The position numbers were made by a program, and so were the translations under genes. This document shows positions 55,724 to 64,000 of a stretch of 64,000 nucleotides of DNA, piece by piece. The notes under the pieces were generated by a model. The model was not told where the DNA came from, did not search any database, and worked only from the letters and a program-made list of their open reading frames with translations. The first letter of the stretch is position 1. Each line of letters begins with the position of its first letter. Source of the DNA: Mycolicibacterium peregrinum (GTDB taxonomy: Bacteria; Actinomycetota; Actinomycetes; Mycobacteriales; Mycobacteriaceae); the NCBI RefSeq assembly GCF_001665625.1, contig NZ_LZSY01000067.1:42275-106274 (forward strand), in the 5' to 3' direction.

Positions 55724-58700
55724 GTGGATTTCTCGGCAGTGACCAAACCGGTCGAGCGGTTGCTGGCAACCGCGCAGAACGGTCTGGAGGTGCTGCGCTA
55801 CGGAGGCCTGGAGACCGGTGCGGTCCCGTCGCCGTTCCAGATCATCCAGAGTGTGCCGATGTACCGGCTGCGGCGGTACTTCCCGCCCGACGCCCGCCCT
55901 GGTGCCCAGGATCTCCGTCCTCCGGTGCTGATGGTGCATCCGATGATGATGTCGGCCGACATGTGGGACGTGACGCGCGACGACGGTGCGGTCGGCATCC
56001 TGCACGCCGCAGGCGTCGACCCGTGGGTCATCGACTTCGGTTCGCCCGACAAGGTCGAGGGCGGTATGCAGCGCAACCTCGCAGACCACGTGGTCGCGCT
56101 CTCGGAGGCCATCGACATCGTCAAGGAGGTCACCGGCCGCGACGTGCACCTGGCCGGCTACTCGCAGGGCGGGATGTTCGCCTACCAGGCTGCGGCCTAC
56201 CGGCGGTCCAAGGATCTGGCGAGCATCATCGCGTTCGGTTCGCCGGTCGATACCCTGGCCGCGTTGCCGATGAACCTTCCGGCGGGGGTCGCCGCGGGTG
56301 CCGCGGATTTCATGGCCGACCACGTGTTCAGCCGCATCGACATCCCGGGGTGGTTGGCGCGCACCGGCTTTCAGATGCTCGACCCGATCAAGACCGCGCA
56401 GTCGCGCCTGGATTTCCTGCGTCAACTGCATGACCGGGAGGCCCTGCTGCCGCGTGAGCAGCAGCGCCGCTTCCTGTCGTCGGAGGGCTGGATCGCCTGG
56501 TCCGGACCGGCGATCTCCGAACTGCTCAAGCAGTTCATCGCGCACAACCGGATGATCACCGGCGGCTTCTCCGTCCACGGGGACCTGGTCACGCTTTCTG
56601 ACATCGACTGCCCGATCCTGGCGGTGATCGGTGAGGTCGACGACATCGGCCAACCGGCCGCGGTACGCGGCATCAAACGGGCCGCACCGGATGCGGACGT
56701 CTACGAATACCTGATCAGGGCAGGACATTTCGGCCTGGTTGTGGGGTCCAAGGCCTCGACCCAGACCTGGCCGACAGTGGCGCAGTGGGTGAAATGGCTC
56801 GGCGGAGAACAGATGCCCGACGGCGTGGTGCCGATGGGATCGCAGCCGGCTGATCATCCCGAGGGTGGGGTGTCGTTCTCCGCCCGCGTGACCCACGGCG
56901 CCACCGCAGCCACCGAGATGGCGTTCGGCGTGGCCCGCTCGGCCGCCGACGCGCTGGTGACGGCGAACAAGAACGCCCGGACCCTGGTCATCGAGACGGC
57001 CCGCACGCTGCCCCGGTTGGCCCGGTTGGGTCAGGTCAACGACCACACCCGGATCTCGCTGGGCCGGATCATGAGCGAGCAGGCGCGCAGCGTCCCCAAC
57101 GGCGAGGCACTGCTGTTCGACGGCCGTGTGCACACCTATGAGGCCGTGGATCGCCGGATCAACAACGTGGTTCGCGGACTGATCGACGTCGGTGTGCGCC
57201 AGGGTGCCCGGGTCGGCGTCCTGATGGACACCCGGCCCAGTGCCCTGGTGGCCATCGCGGCCCTGTCCCGGCTGGGAGCGGTGGCCGTGCTGCTGCCAGA
57301 GGCGGACCTGGCCGAGGCGGCCCGGCTCGGTGGCGTGGCCGAGATCATCGCCGACCCGAGCCATCTCGATGTGGCCTGCAAGCTCGACATGCGCGTGCTG
57401 GTTCTCGGCAGCGGCGGGCCGCTCGGTGGACCCGGTGGTGAGAGCCGCGACCTCGATGTCCCCGAGGACGCCGATGTCGTCGATATGGAGAAGATCGACC
57501 CCGACGTCGTCGAACTGCCCGGCTGGTACCGACCCAACCCGGGTCTCGCGCGCGACCTGGCGTTCGTCGCCTTCAGCGAAGTCGGTGGGGAGCTCGTGGC
57601 CCGCCAGATCACCAACTTCCGGTGGGCGCTGTCCGCGTTCGGCACCGCGTCGGCGGCGAATCTGGGCCGCGGCGACACGGTCTACTGCCTGACCCCGCTG
57701 CATCATCAGTCCGGCCTGCTGGTCAGTCTTGGCGGTGCCGTGGTCGGCGGTTCACGCATCGCGCTGTCGCGCGGATTGCAGCCCGACCGGTTCCTGCAGG
57801 AGATCCGGCAGTACGGCGTGACCGTCGTGTCCTACACGTGGGCCATGCTGCGCGAGGTCATCGACGATCCGTCGTTCTCGCTCACGGGAAGTCACCCGGT
57901 CCGGCTGTTCATCGGATCCGGGATGCCGGCCGGGCTGTGGAAACGCGTGGTCGACGTGTTCGAGCCGGCCCAAGTCGTGGAGTTCTTCGCCACCACAGAC
58001 GGACAGGCCGTGCTGGCCAATGTGTCCGGAGCCAAGATCGGCAGCAAGGGACGGCCGTTGCCCGGTGGCGGCACCGTCGAACTCGCCGCCTACGACGCCG
58101 ACGACGACCTGATCCTGGAAGACGAGCAGGGGTTCGTGCGCAAGGCCGAGGCCAACGAGGTGGGTGTGCTCCTGGCACACCCGCGTGGCCCGGTCGATCC
58201 GACCGCGGTGGTCAAGCGCGGTGTCTTCGCACCGGCCGACACCTGGGTGTCCACCGAGTTCCTGTTCCGTCGCGATGAGGACGGTGACTACTGGCTGGTC
58301 GACAACCGAGGTGCGGTGATCCGGACCGAACGGGGCCCGGTGTTCGCGACCAGTGTCAACGACGCGGTCGGGCGGCTCGACGCGGTCGACATGTCGGTGA
58401 CCTACGGCATCGAGGAGTCGGGCCGGCAGTTGGCAGTGACGGCCCTGGCCCTGCGCCCCGGCGGCAGCGTCCCGACGGCCGATCTGTCGCTCGCTCTGGA
58501 GGATCTGGCCGCCGGCAACCCGCCGGACGTGGTGCACGTGGTGGCCGACATGGAACTTGGTGCGTCCTACCGCCCGCTCGTCGCGCCGCTGCGGGCCGCG
58601 GGCATCCCGAAATCCGGCCGGCGTAACTGCTGGTACCTCGACGCCGATACAGGGACGTACAAGAAATTGACCGCGGCCAGTCGGGCCGAACTCGTCGCCG

Positions 58701-58732
58701 GCGGTGCCGACGACGAGGCGGACGCCGAATAG
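55724..58732 (+). CDS. Alpha/beta hydrolase fused to degenerate acyl-CoA synthetase-like domain (Rv1683-like)
   Basis: 1002 residues. The N-terminal half (about 1-370) is a PHA-synthase/lipase-like hydrolase with MVHPMMMSADMWD, nucleophile motif AGYSQGGM (Ser about 147) and His in RAGHFGLVVG. The C-terminal half (about 440-1000) has the AMP-binding fold, but the key loop (S/T)SGTTGxPKG is replaced by FSEVGGELVARQ, the TGD motif by STEF, and the catalytic Lys region is unrecognisable. Adenylation is therefore doubtful. Rv1683 of M. tuberculosis, annotated as bifunctional lipase/acyl-CoA synthase, has the same length and place. GGGGAG precedes GTG 55724. Confidence 0.88.
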   Translation: MDFSAVTKPVERLLATAQNGLEVLRYGGLETGAVPSPFQIIQSVPMYRLRRYFPPDARPGAQDLRPPVLMVHPMMMSADMWDVTRDDGAVGILHAAGVDPWVIDFGSPDKVEGGMQRNLADHVVALSEAIDIVKEVTGRDVHLAGYSQGGMFAYQAAAYRRSKDLASIIAFGSPVDTLAALPMNLPAGVAAGAADFMADHVFSRIDIPGWLARTGFQMLDPIKTAQSRLDFLRQLHDREALLPREQQRRFLSSEGWIAWSGPAISELLKQFIAHNRMITGGFSVHGDLVTLSDIDCPILAVIGEVDDIGQPAAVRGIKRAAPDADVYEYLIRAGHFGLVVGSKASTQTWPTVAQWVKWLGGEQMPDGVVPMGSQPADHPEGGVSFSARVTHGATAATEMAFGVARSAADALVTANKNARTLVIETARTLPRLARLGQVNDHTRISLGRIMSEQARSVPNGEALLFDGRVHTYEAVDRRINNVVRGLIDVGVRQGARVGVLMDTRPSALVAIAALSRLGAVAVLLPEADLAEAARLGGVAEIIADPSHLDVACKLDMRVLVLGSGGPLGGPGGESRDLDVPEDADVVDMEKIDPDVVELPGWYRPNPGLARDLAFVAFSEVGGELVARQITNFRWALSAFGTASAANLGRGDTVYCLTPLHHQSGLLVSLGGAVVGGSRIALSRGLQPDRFLQEIRQYGVTVVSYTWAMLREVIDDPSFSLTGSHPVRLFIGSGMPAGLWKRVVDVFEPAQVVEFFATTDGQAVLANVSGAKIGSKGRPLPGGGTVELAAYDADDDLILEDEQGFVRKAEANEVGVLLAHPRGPVDPTAVVKRGVFAPADTWVSTEFLFRRDEDGDYWLVDNRGAVIRTERGPVFATSVNDAVGRLDAVDMSVTYGIEESGRQLAVTALALRPGGSVPTADLSLALEDLAAGNPPDVVHVVADMELGASYRPLVAPLRAAGIPKSGRRNCWYLDADTGTYKKLTAASRAELVAGGADDEADAE

Positions 58733-58808
58733 TCGCGTCGCCCGACGGGATGCCGGGGCCAGAACGCGCTGTTACGCTCCGGCGGACGGCAGAACGACTG
58801 GAGGATCG

Positions 58809-59312
58809 ATGACATCGGGATCGGGTGCGAACAGCTGGCGTCGGGTCGTGACCGGCGGTGCGCTGGTCCTGGGCCTGCTGGTGGGCGCGGGTGCGCCGAC
58901 GGCTACCGCCGACCCCGTAGCGCCCGCCCAGCCGACTCCGGCGGCCGACGCGCCGGCGGCGCCGCAGATGACTGCTGACGAAGCCCTGTCGATCATCGCC
59001 AAGGACTACGACACCGGCGAGGGCGGCGGGCAGATCTCGACACTGATCCACGACATCCTCAAGCTGCGTCAACAGGGGTACAAGCCGTCGAACGCCAACC
59101 GTGAGGCCATCACCAAGGCCCTCGACAAGCGTCCCAATCAGGTGCCGCTGATCGACGCGCTCAAGAGCACCCTGTCATATCAGCGCAAGTTGCAAGCGCA
59201 GTCCCAGGCACAGATTCCGAAGCAGGGTGTCGTCAATCCAGGTATCGCTCCCATTCCGGGCGGCGGGGGACAGCCCGGCCCGAGTGGTGGCATCCAGATC
59301 CCGCTGGGCTAA
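58809..59312 (+). CDS. Secreted Pro/Ala-rich hypothetical protein
   Basis: 167 residues with a clear signal peptide (basic RR, hydrophobic GGALVLGLLVGAGAP, cleavage near TATA-DP at about 35), a Pro/Ala linker, a small helical domain (about 55-130: MTADEALSIIAKDYDTG ... SYQRKLQAQ) and a Gly/Pro tail. No Cys, no known motif. It lies 76 bp after the fused hydrolase gene and 6 bp before the Trm112 gene, so it may be in their transcription unit. Function unknown. Confidence 0.8.
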   Translation: MTSGSGANSWRRVVTGGALVLGLLVGAGAPTATADPVAPAQPTPAADAPAAPQMTADEALSIIAKDYDTGEGGGQISTLIHDILKLRQQGYKPSNANREAITKALDKRPNQVPLIDALKSTLSYQRKLQAQSQAQIPKQGVVNPGIAPIPGGGGQPGPSGGIQIPLG

Positions 59313-59318
59313 CTTCAC

Positions 59319-59540
59319 GTGGTGGTCGACGACAAGCTTCTGAGCATCCTGGTGTGCCCGCAGGACCGCGGGCCGCTGCTGCTGGCCGGAACGGACTGGC
59401 TCTACAACCCCCGGTTGCGGCGCGCCTACCGGATCGAGGACGGCATCCCAGTCCTTCTGGTCGACGAGGCCGTGGCCATCGAAGATGACGCCGAGCACCG
59501 GCGGTTGATGGAGCTGGCCGGGTCAGGCGAGTCCGGGTAA
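59319..59540 (+). CDS. Trm112 family protein
   Basis: 73 residues with the Trm112/YcaR pattern: DDKLLSILVCPQDRGPLLL, then RAYRIEDGIPVLLVDEA. Such proteins are small activators of methyltransferases or folding partners; bacterial members are little studied. Only one Cys of the zinc ribbon remains. GTG 59319. It overlaps the convergent TetR gene by 18 bp. Confidence 0.88.
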   Translation: MVVDDKLLSILVCPQDRGPLLLAGTDWLYNPRLRRAYRIEDGIPVLLVDEAVAIEDDAEHRRLMELAGSGESG

Positions 59541-60149
59541 GTCACCGGTCAGATAGCGCTGCAGGGTGGGTGCGATCGTCTCGGCGATCTGATCCGCCGG
59601 CAGCGTGGCGAAGGGCTCGAGCTCCAGGATGTAACGCGCCATCGCGACCCCGACCAATTGTGAGGCGACGAACTGGATGCGGATCCGGGAACTGCCGGGC
59701 GGGTTGTCCACCCTGGGCCCGATCTCGCCGATGATGATGTCCTGGAGAAACGACCGGACCAGCGATACGTCGTTGCCGGCCAGGATCGAGCGCAGCGTCG
59801 CGACAAAGCCCTTGCCGATCTCGGAATCCCACAGCGGCAACAGGATTGACGGCAGCGTGTGCCCGATCTGGTCCACCGGCACCTCTTTCAGCCGGCTGAT
59901 CACCGTCATCGGATCGATGGGAATGTGGATCGCCGCGGCGAACAGTTGGGTCTTGGTGCCGAAGTAGTGGTGCACCAGTGCCGCGTCCACTCCGGCATCG
60001 GAGGCGATGGAGCGAATCGATGTCTTGTCGATTCCGTTGCGGGCGAACAATTCCCGCGCACTGGTCAGAATGCGCTCGCGTTTGTCCGATGGTCCGGCCG
60101 GGCGGCCGGGCCGTTTGCGTTCTCTGCTGGAGTCGACGTCGGTACTCAC
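59523..60149 (-). CDS. TetR-family regulator of the adjacent ABC exporter
   Basis: 208 residues: N-terminal HTH (ILTSARELFARNGIDKTSIRSIASDAGVDAALVHHYFGTK) after a basic lead, then a ligand-binding domain. It is the last gene of the ATPase-permease-tetR operon (6 bp gap after the permease), so it likely autoregulates the exporter through the palindromes at 61671-61700. Start GTG 60149. Equivalent to Rv1685c by position. Confidence 0.92.
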   Translation of the reverse strand: MSTDVDSSRERKRPGRPAGPSDKRERILTSARELFARNGIDKTSIRSIASDAGVDAALVHHYFGTKTQLFAAAIHIPIDPMTVISRLKEVPVDQIGHTLPSILLPLWDSEIGKGFVATLRSILAGNDVSLVRSFLQDIIIGEIGPRVDNPPGSSRIRIQFVASQLVGVAMARYILELEPFATLPADQIAETIAPTLQRYLTGDLPGLA

Positions 60150-60155
60150 GGGTTC

Positions 60156-60911
60156 CTAGGGGGTTCGACGGCGCAGGGTGGCCGCGGCCAGACACAGTGC
60201 CAGCACCGCAAAGCCGAGCACGATCGCGATGTCGCGTGCCGCGACGGCGGTCAGCTCAGCGTGGGCGCCGACCTGCTGCAGGGCTTCGAGTGCGTAGCTG
60301 GCCGGTAGCACGTTACTGATCCACTGAAGCCAGTCCGGCAGCGCGGCCCGCGGCACGATGATGCCGCACAACAGCAGTTGGGGCGCGATCACCACCGGCA
60401 TGAACTGCACGGCCTGAAACTCGGTGCGGGCGAACGCACTGCACAACAGCCCTAGACCGACGCCGAGTACGGCGTTGATGATCGCGATCAGGAACACCAG
60501 AACGGGGCTGCCCTCGGTGTGGAGTCCGAGGAACCAGAACGAGACGACGCAGGCGAGGGTGGCCTGCGCCGCGGCTGCGATCGAGAACGCGGTGCCGTAG
60601 GCGGCGAGCAGGTCGAACCGCCGCAGTGGCGTGGTCAGAATGCGTTCGAGAGTTCCCGAGACTCGTTCCCGCTGCATGGTGATCGAGGTGATCAGGAACA
60701 TCACGATGAGCGGGAAGACGCCGAGCATGATCAGGCAGGCATTGTTGAACGGTGTCGGTTGCCCCGGCGCGTGCGGTGCGTTCTGGAACATGAAATACAT
60801 CAGGGTGATGATCAGGCTGGGGACCAACAGGATCATCGCCACGCTGCGATGGTCGGCGGCGAGCTGTCGCAGGATCCGTCCGGTGGTGGCCAGGTAGGCC
60901 GCCGGGCTCAG
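60156..60911 (-). CDS. ABC-2 type permease
   Basis: About 251 residues with six membrane helices and the ABC-2 signature region (ITMQRERVSGTLERILTTPLRR). It forms an exporter with the adjacent ATPase, probably for a lipid or drug. The family N-terminus [22 protein letters not shown] is preceded only by CTG 60911, which overlaps the ATPase stop as CTGA. The nearest canonical in-frame start is ATG 60983, 72 bases inside the ATPase gene. Either a CTG start or the longer form is used. Confidence 0.87.
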   Translation of the reverse strand: MSPAAYLATTGRILRQLAADHRSVAMILLVPSLIITLMYFMFQNAPHAPGQPTPFNNACLIMLGVFPLIVMFLITSITMQRERVSGTLERILTTPLRRFDLLAAYGTAFSIAAAAQATLACVVSFWFLGLHTEGSPVLVFLIAIINAVLGVGLGLLCSAFARTEFQAVQFMPVVIAPQLLLCGIIVPRAALPDWLQWISNVLPASYALEALQQVGAHAELTAVAARDIAIVLGFAVLALCLAAATLRRRTP

Positions 60912-61690
60912 TCGGCTCGGTTGTGCCCGGCTGTGGCGCTGCGCCGGATGACGGTGAGAAACGCTTCCTCCAGGGACGTGCATTCCGTGTCCTTCCGTAG
61001 CTGGTCAGGGGTGGTGTGGGCGAGTAACCTGCCTTCGCGCATGAGCAGCAGGTCACCGCAGTGGTCGGCCTCGTCCATGACGTGACTGGAGACCAGCAGG
61101 GTTGTTCCGCGCCGTGACAGTTCGTTGAACTGTTCCCACAGGTCGACGCGCAGGACCGGGTCGAGGCCGACGGTCGGCTCGTCGAGCACCAGGAGTTCAG
61201 GTTCGGCCACCAGGGCGCAGGCGAGCGAGACCCGGGTCCGTTGACCTCCGGAGAGGTTGCCGCAGTAGGCGGTGCGGTGATCGTCGAGTCCGACCGCCCG
61301 GATGGCGTCGGCGGCCGAGTCCGCCGACGTGCCGTACAGCGCGGCGAAGTAGCGGACGTTGTCGATGACCCGCAGGTCGTTGTAGATCGTCGGATCCTGC
61401 GTGACGTATCCGACGCGGTGGCGTAGCGGTGCCGAACCGGCGGGGTGTCCGAGGACCATGACGGTGCCGCCCTCGACGATCTGGGTCCCGACGATGCTGC
61501 GCATCAGGGTGGTCTTGCCGCAGCCTGACGGGCCGAGCAGACCGGTGATGGCACCGCGGGAGATCCGCACCGAGAGGTCTCGAATCGCGGGGCGGCCACC
61601 ACGGCTGACCTGCAGTCCGGTGATGTCGACGGCAGGGGCGTCGGCATTGGACGGGAATCCGGCCGAGAATTCATCGATCGATGAAGTCAT
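60908..61690 (-). CDS. ABC transporter ATP-binding protein
   Basis: 260 residues (DrrA-like). Walker [10 protein letters not shown] (about 58), Q-loop [12 protein letters not shown], signature [13 protein letters not shown], Walker [13 protein letters not shown] and switch His in [12 protein letters not shown]-terminal extension (about 230-260) as in drug/lipid exporters. Two adjacent ATGs (61693 and 61690) are possible starts; both sit in a palindrome. Confidence 0.93.
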   Translation of the reverse strand: MTSSIDEFSAGFPSNADAPAVDITGLQVSRGGRPAIRDLSVRISRGAITGLLGPSGCGKTTLMRSIVGTQIVEGGTVMVLGHPAGSAPLRHRVGYVTQDPTIYNDLRVIDNVRYFAALYGTSADSAADAIRAVGLDDHRTAYCGNLSGGQRTRVSLACALVAEPELLVLDEPTVGLDPVLRVDLWEQFNELSRRGTTLLVSSHVMDEADHCGDLLLMREGRLLAHTTPDQLRKDTECTSLEEAFLTVIRRSATAGHNRAD

Positions 61691-61700
61691 CATGTGATGA
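61671..61700. promoter_or_regulatory. Two adjacent palindromes at the exporter operon start
   Basis: TCATCGATCGATGA (61671-61684) is a perfect 14-bp palindrome and TCATCA-TG-TGATGA (61687-61700) a perfect 6-2-6 dyad, sharing the TCATCA/TGATGA arm sequence. They straddle the ATPase start codons. Tandem related palindromes suit a TetR dimer pair, the regulator being in the operon. Coding constraints on the first one weaken the case. Confidence 0.45.
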
Positions 61701-61773
61701 ATACTGCGCTCGCGTATGGCCGGTGTCAACGGTGGATGTTGCGAAGTGCAAAATCGCTCGGGTGGGCTTGCAG

Positions 61774-62385
61774 ATGGGCGCCGAACTGCTGACCGGAGAT
61801 CCGCTGTTCGCAGCCCGTCGGCTGTTGGGGGCCGAGCTGACTGGACGCGGTGTCCGCGCCGTCATCGTGGAGGTCGAGGCGTACGGGGGCCCGCCCGACG
61901 GCCCCTGGCCCGACGCAGCCTCGCATTCGTTTCGCGGTGCAGGCGGACGGAATCTCGTGATGTTCGGCCCGCCCGGACACCTGTACACCTACCGCAGCCA
62001 CGGCATCCATGTCTGCGCGAATGTGGTCTGCGGTTACGACGGTGTGGCGGGCGCGGTCCTGCTGCGCGCTGCGGCGGTAAGTGCCGGCACCGAGGTGGCC
62101 GCGCGGCGCCGGGGGCCTGCGGTGCGCCCCGTTGCGTTGGCGAGAGGGCCGGGAAACCTGTGCTCTGCGTTGGGAATTGCTATGGAGGACAACGGGATTG
62201 ACCTCTTCGATGCCGGTAGTCCGGTGCGGTTGACGCTGGGCGATGCGGTCCCGGGAGTCGACGGCCCGCGGGTCGGAGTGAGCAAGGCCGCCGACCGGCA
62301 ATGGCGGTTCTGGATTGCCGGCCGGGGAGAGGTGTCGGCATATCGGCGCAGCCCGCGTGCACCTGCGCCCGGCACCAGTGATTGA
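61774..62385 (+). CDS. DNA-3-methyladenine glycosylase (MPG/AAG family)
   Basis: 203 residues. Excises alkylated purines in base excision repair. Family motifs: [26 protein letters not shown] (catalytic Glu in VEVEAYGG, about 37), [26 protein letters not shown] and [15 protein letters not shown] 61774 is chosen by homology start (MGAELL); GTG 61762 is an alternative. Divergent from the ABC exporter; precedes tyrS as Rv1688 does. Confidence 0.93.
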   Translation: MGAELLTGDPLFAARRLLGAELTGRGVRAVIVEVEAYGGPPDGPWPDAASHSFRGAGGRNLVMFGPPGHLYTYRSHGIHVCANVVCGYDGVAGAVLLRAAAVSAGTEVAARRRGPAVRPVALARGPGNLCSALGIAMEDNGIDLFDAGSPVRLTLGDAVPGVDGPRVGVSKAADRQWRFWIAGRGEVSAYRRSPRAPAPGTSD

Positions 62386-62412
62386 CCTGCGCAATGCGGC
62401 ATGATCGTCGTC

Positions 62413-63699
62413 ATGAGCATGGGAATCCTGGATGAGCTGGACTGGCGTGGGCTGATCGCCCAGTCGACCGACCGCGATGCGTTGGCGAACGACCTGGCCA
62501 AAGGCCCCATGACCGTCTATTCGGGCTTCGACCCGACCGCGCCCAGCCTGCACGCAGGCCACCTGGTTCCGTTGCTCACGTTGCGGCGGTTCCAACGTGC
62601 CGGACACCGGCCGATCGTGCTGGCCGGCGGGGCGACCGGGATGATCGGTGACCCTCGCGACACGGGGGAGCGCACGCTGAACACCGCCGACACGGTGTCG
62701 GACTGGGCCGGCCGCATCCGCGGTCAGTTGGAGCGGTTCGTCGAATTCGACGACAGCCCGACCGGTGCGATCGTCGAGAACAACCTCAATTGGACCGGCC
62801 AGCTCTCGGCCATCGAATTTCTACGCGACCTGGGCAAATACTTCTCGGTGAACGTGATGCTGGACCGGGAGACGGTCCGACGCCGGCTCGAAGGCGACGG
62901 CATCTCCTACACCGAGTTCAGCTACATGCTGCTGCAGGCCAACGACTTCGTGGAACTGCACCAGCGGCATGGTTGCGCATTGCAGATCGGTGGCTCCGAT
63001 CAGTGGGGCAACATCGTCGCCGGCGCCCGATTGGTGCGCCAGAAGCTGGGTGCCACCGTGCATGCGATGACGACTCCGCTGGTCACCGACTCCGAAGGTA
63101 AGAAGTTCGGCAAGTCGACCGGCGGCGGCAACGTGTGGCTCGACCCCGAAATGACCAGCCCCTACGCCTGGTACCAGTACTTCGTGAATGCCGCTGATGC
63201 CGACGTCATCGGTTACCTGCGGTGGTTCACCTTTCTCACGCCGGAGGAGATCGGGGAGCTCGAGGACGCGACCAAGAACCGTGCGCATGAACGCGCCGCG
63301 CAGAAGCGGCTCGCGCGTGAACTCACCACGTTGGTGCACGGAGAAGGGGCGACGAAGGCGGTCGAGCTCGCCAGCCAGGCGTTGTTCGGTCGTGGCGAGT
63401 TGGCCGACCTCGACGGATCGACGCTCGGCGCCGCGCTGCGCGAGGCCAGTAGTGGGCAGGTTGCCGAGCTGAAGCCGGGCGGCCCGGACTCGATCGTGGA
63501 TTTGTTGGTGAGCACCGGGTTGGCGGCGAGTAAGGGGGCCGCGCGCCGCAATGTCGCCGAGGGCGGGGTGTACGTGAACAACATTCGTATTGAAAGCGAC
63601 GAGTGGCTACCACAGCATTCCGATTTTCTGCATGAGCGTTGGCTCGTGTTGCGACGTGGCAAGCGGCACATTGCCGGCGTCGAGCGCACCGGCGGTTAG
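62413..63699 (+). CDS. tyrS: Tyrosyl-tRNA synthetase
   Basis: 428 residues, class I synthetase. HIGH-type motif [10 protein letters not shown] (about 46), tyrosine pocket [31 protein letters not shown]-type motif KKFGKST, and a C-terminal S4 RNA-binding domain (about 355-420). ATG 62413; ATG 62401 and 62419 are nearby alternatives. The rRNA operon promoter follows 53 bp after the stop, with no T-rich terminator between. Confidence 0.98.
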   Translation: MSMGILDELDWRGLIAQSTDRDALANDLAKGPMTVYSGFDPTAPSLHAGHLVPLLTLRRFQRAGHRPIVLAGGATGMIGDPRDTGERTLNTADTVSDWAGRIRGQLERFVEFDDSPTGAIVENNLNWTGQLSAIEFLRDLGKYFSVNVMLDRETVRRRLEGDGISYTEFSYMLLQANDFVELHQRHGCALQIGGSDQWGNIVAGARLVRQKLGATVHAMTTPLVTDSEGKKFGKSTGGGNVWLDPEMTSPYAWYQYFVNAADADVIGYLRWFTFLTPEEIGELEDATKNRAHERAAQKRLARELTTLVHGEGATKAVELASQALFGRGELADLDGSTLGAALREASSGQVAELKPGGPDSIVDLLVSTGLAASKGAARRNVAEGGVYVNNIRIESDEWLPQHSDFLHERWLVLRRGKRHIAGVERTGG

Positions 63700-63714
63700 G
63701 GCGTCCGGAAGTCA

Positions 63715-63797
63715 CGCTCTGACCTGGGAAAACGTCGCAGTGACCTGGCGATTTGACTCGCTGTTAGCGCTCACGTAACTTATTCCAGGTCAGAGCG
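63715..63797. repeat. 13-bp inverted repeat flanking the rRNA promoter
   Basis: CGCTCTGACCTGG (63715-63727) and CCAGGTCAGAGCG (63785-63797) are perfect inverted copies. They enclose the -35/-10 region, and the right arm covers the predicted start site. TGACCTGG also recurs directly at 63741-63748. Could be a regulator-binding pair or serve to end tyrS transcripts. Confidence 0.8.
63753..63781 (+). promoter_or_regulatory. rRNA operon promoter (rrnB P1 type)
   Basis: -35 TTGACT (63753-63758), 17-bp spacer, -10 TAACTT (63776-63781), predicted start near 63788. A housekeeping-sigma promoter directly downstream of tyrS is the known setting of the second rRNA operon of rapid-growing mycobacteria. 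Confidence 0.8.
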
Positions 63798-64000
63798 ACA
63801 CGGACAAGCGCCGGAGAGCGAAGACAAAATCCGAGAGAGACACCCATTACGGTGGGTATTCTCACTGCCCGCAGAAGCTCAGCGGCTTTTAGCCGCGGGA
63901 TTTCTGCGCGACAAACTCGGGCGTGTTGTTTGAGAACTCAATAGTGTGTTTGGTGGTTTTTGTTTGTTGTTTTTGGCCACGCTCTTTTTCCCGTTTAGGG
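63788..64000 (+). other. Leader of 16S rRNA precursor (5' part; 16S gene lies beyond window)
   Basis: The transcribed leader shows a hairpin ACCCA/TGGGT (about 63842-63857), then a nested hairpin (CGCAGAA ... GCGGCT-TTT-AGCCGC ... TTCTGCG, about 63871-63909) in the boxB position. The boxA antitermination element TGTTGTTTGAGA (63924-63935) is followed by ACTCAATAGTGTGTTTGG, conserved upstream of mycobacterial 16S genes. T-rich blocks follow to the window end. The 16S 5' end (AGAGTTTGATC) has not been reached. Confidence 0.85.

Noticed and set aside
55703..57706. Minus-strand open frame of 667 codons opposite the hydrolase fusion
   Set aside because: It lies wholly within the recognised hydrolase/adenylation gene and translates to His/Arg/Gly-rich sequence without domain features.
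63700..64000. Start of the 16S rRNA gene inside the window
   Set aside because: The conserved 16S 5' sequence AGAGTTTGATC is not reached; the window ends in the leader.

Overview
The window comes from a rapidly growing mycobacterium (Mycolicibacterium type). It is GC-rich and carries mycobacterial signature genes: the MprF-LysRS fusion lysX, an LpqH-like lipoprotein and a mycothiol-dependent-type enzyme. From memory, its backbone order matches the M. tuberculosis Rv1634-Rv1689 stretch: efflux pump, mannosyltransferase, USP, MBL hydrolase, uvrA, lysX, infC-rpmI-rplT-tsnR, class III cyclase, pheST, argCJBDFRGH, ABC-F, lipase/acyl-CoA-synthetase-like fusion, Trm112, TetR/ABC, mpg, tyrS. The last 300 bases hold the promoter and leader of an rRNA operon directly after tyrS. 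That is the known site of the second rRNA operon (rrnB) of rapid growers; the 16S gene itself begins beyond the window.

Regions. 1-3.3 kb: 3' part of an MFS pump, a DUF899 protein, a solitary TnpB element broken by a frameshift, and tRNA-Cys. 3.3-13.6 kb: backbone genes including uvrA, which has a perfect RecA-independent DNA-damage promoter upstream. 13.6-19.5 kb: an accessory-looking block with a TPR protein translationally coupled to a CHAT (caspase-like) protease, plus a leaderless pair of unrecognised genes and a small membrane protein. This is the best candidate for an undescribed system. 19.5-27.6 kb: lysX operon, the infC operon with an AUC start and an attenuator-like leader, an rRNA methyltransferase and a hemerythrin. 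27.6-32.0 kb: a compact catabolic island (PLP-dependent deaminase, KDG kinase, KDPG aldolase, RidA, IclR regulator) that reads as amino-sugar-acid (for example D-glucosaminate) degradation. 32-35.5 kb: acyl-CoA dehydrogenase, MpaB-family oxygenase, adenylate cyclase. 35.5-40.2 kb: a three-gene locus encoding a secreted, membrane-anchored protein with a PD-(D/E)XK nuclease-like segment, a C-rich cytoplasmic partner and a degraded second copy of that partner. 40.2-53.8 kb: pheST and the complete arginine cluster with an ARG box. 53.8-64 kb: ABC-F ATPase, fused hydrolase/degenerate adenylation protein, ABC exporter with TetR regulator, DNA glycosylase, tyrS and the rRNA promoter.

Translational coupling by 4-base start/stop overlaps is pervasive (argC-J-B-D-F, TPR-CHAT, kdgK-iclR). 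At two junctions the only start codon matching the expected N-terminus is a non-canonical one (CTG, or ACG in one case). Leaderless promoter geometry (TANNNT followed within 6-7 bases by GTG) is seen at pheS and at one gene of the CHAT block.
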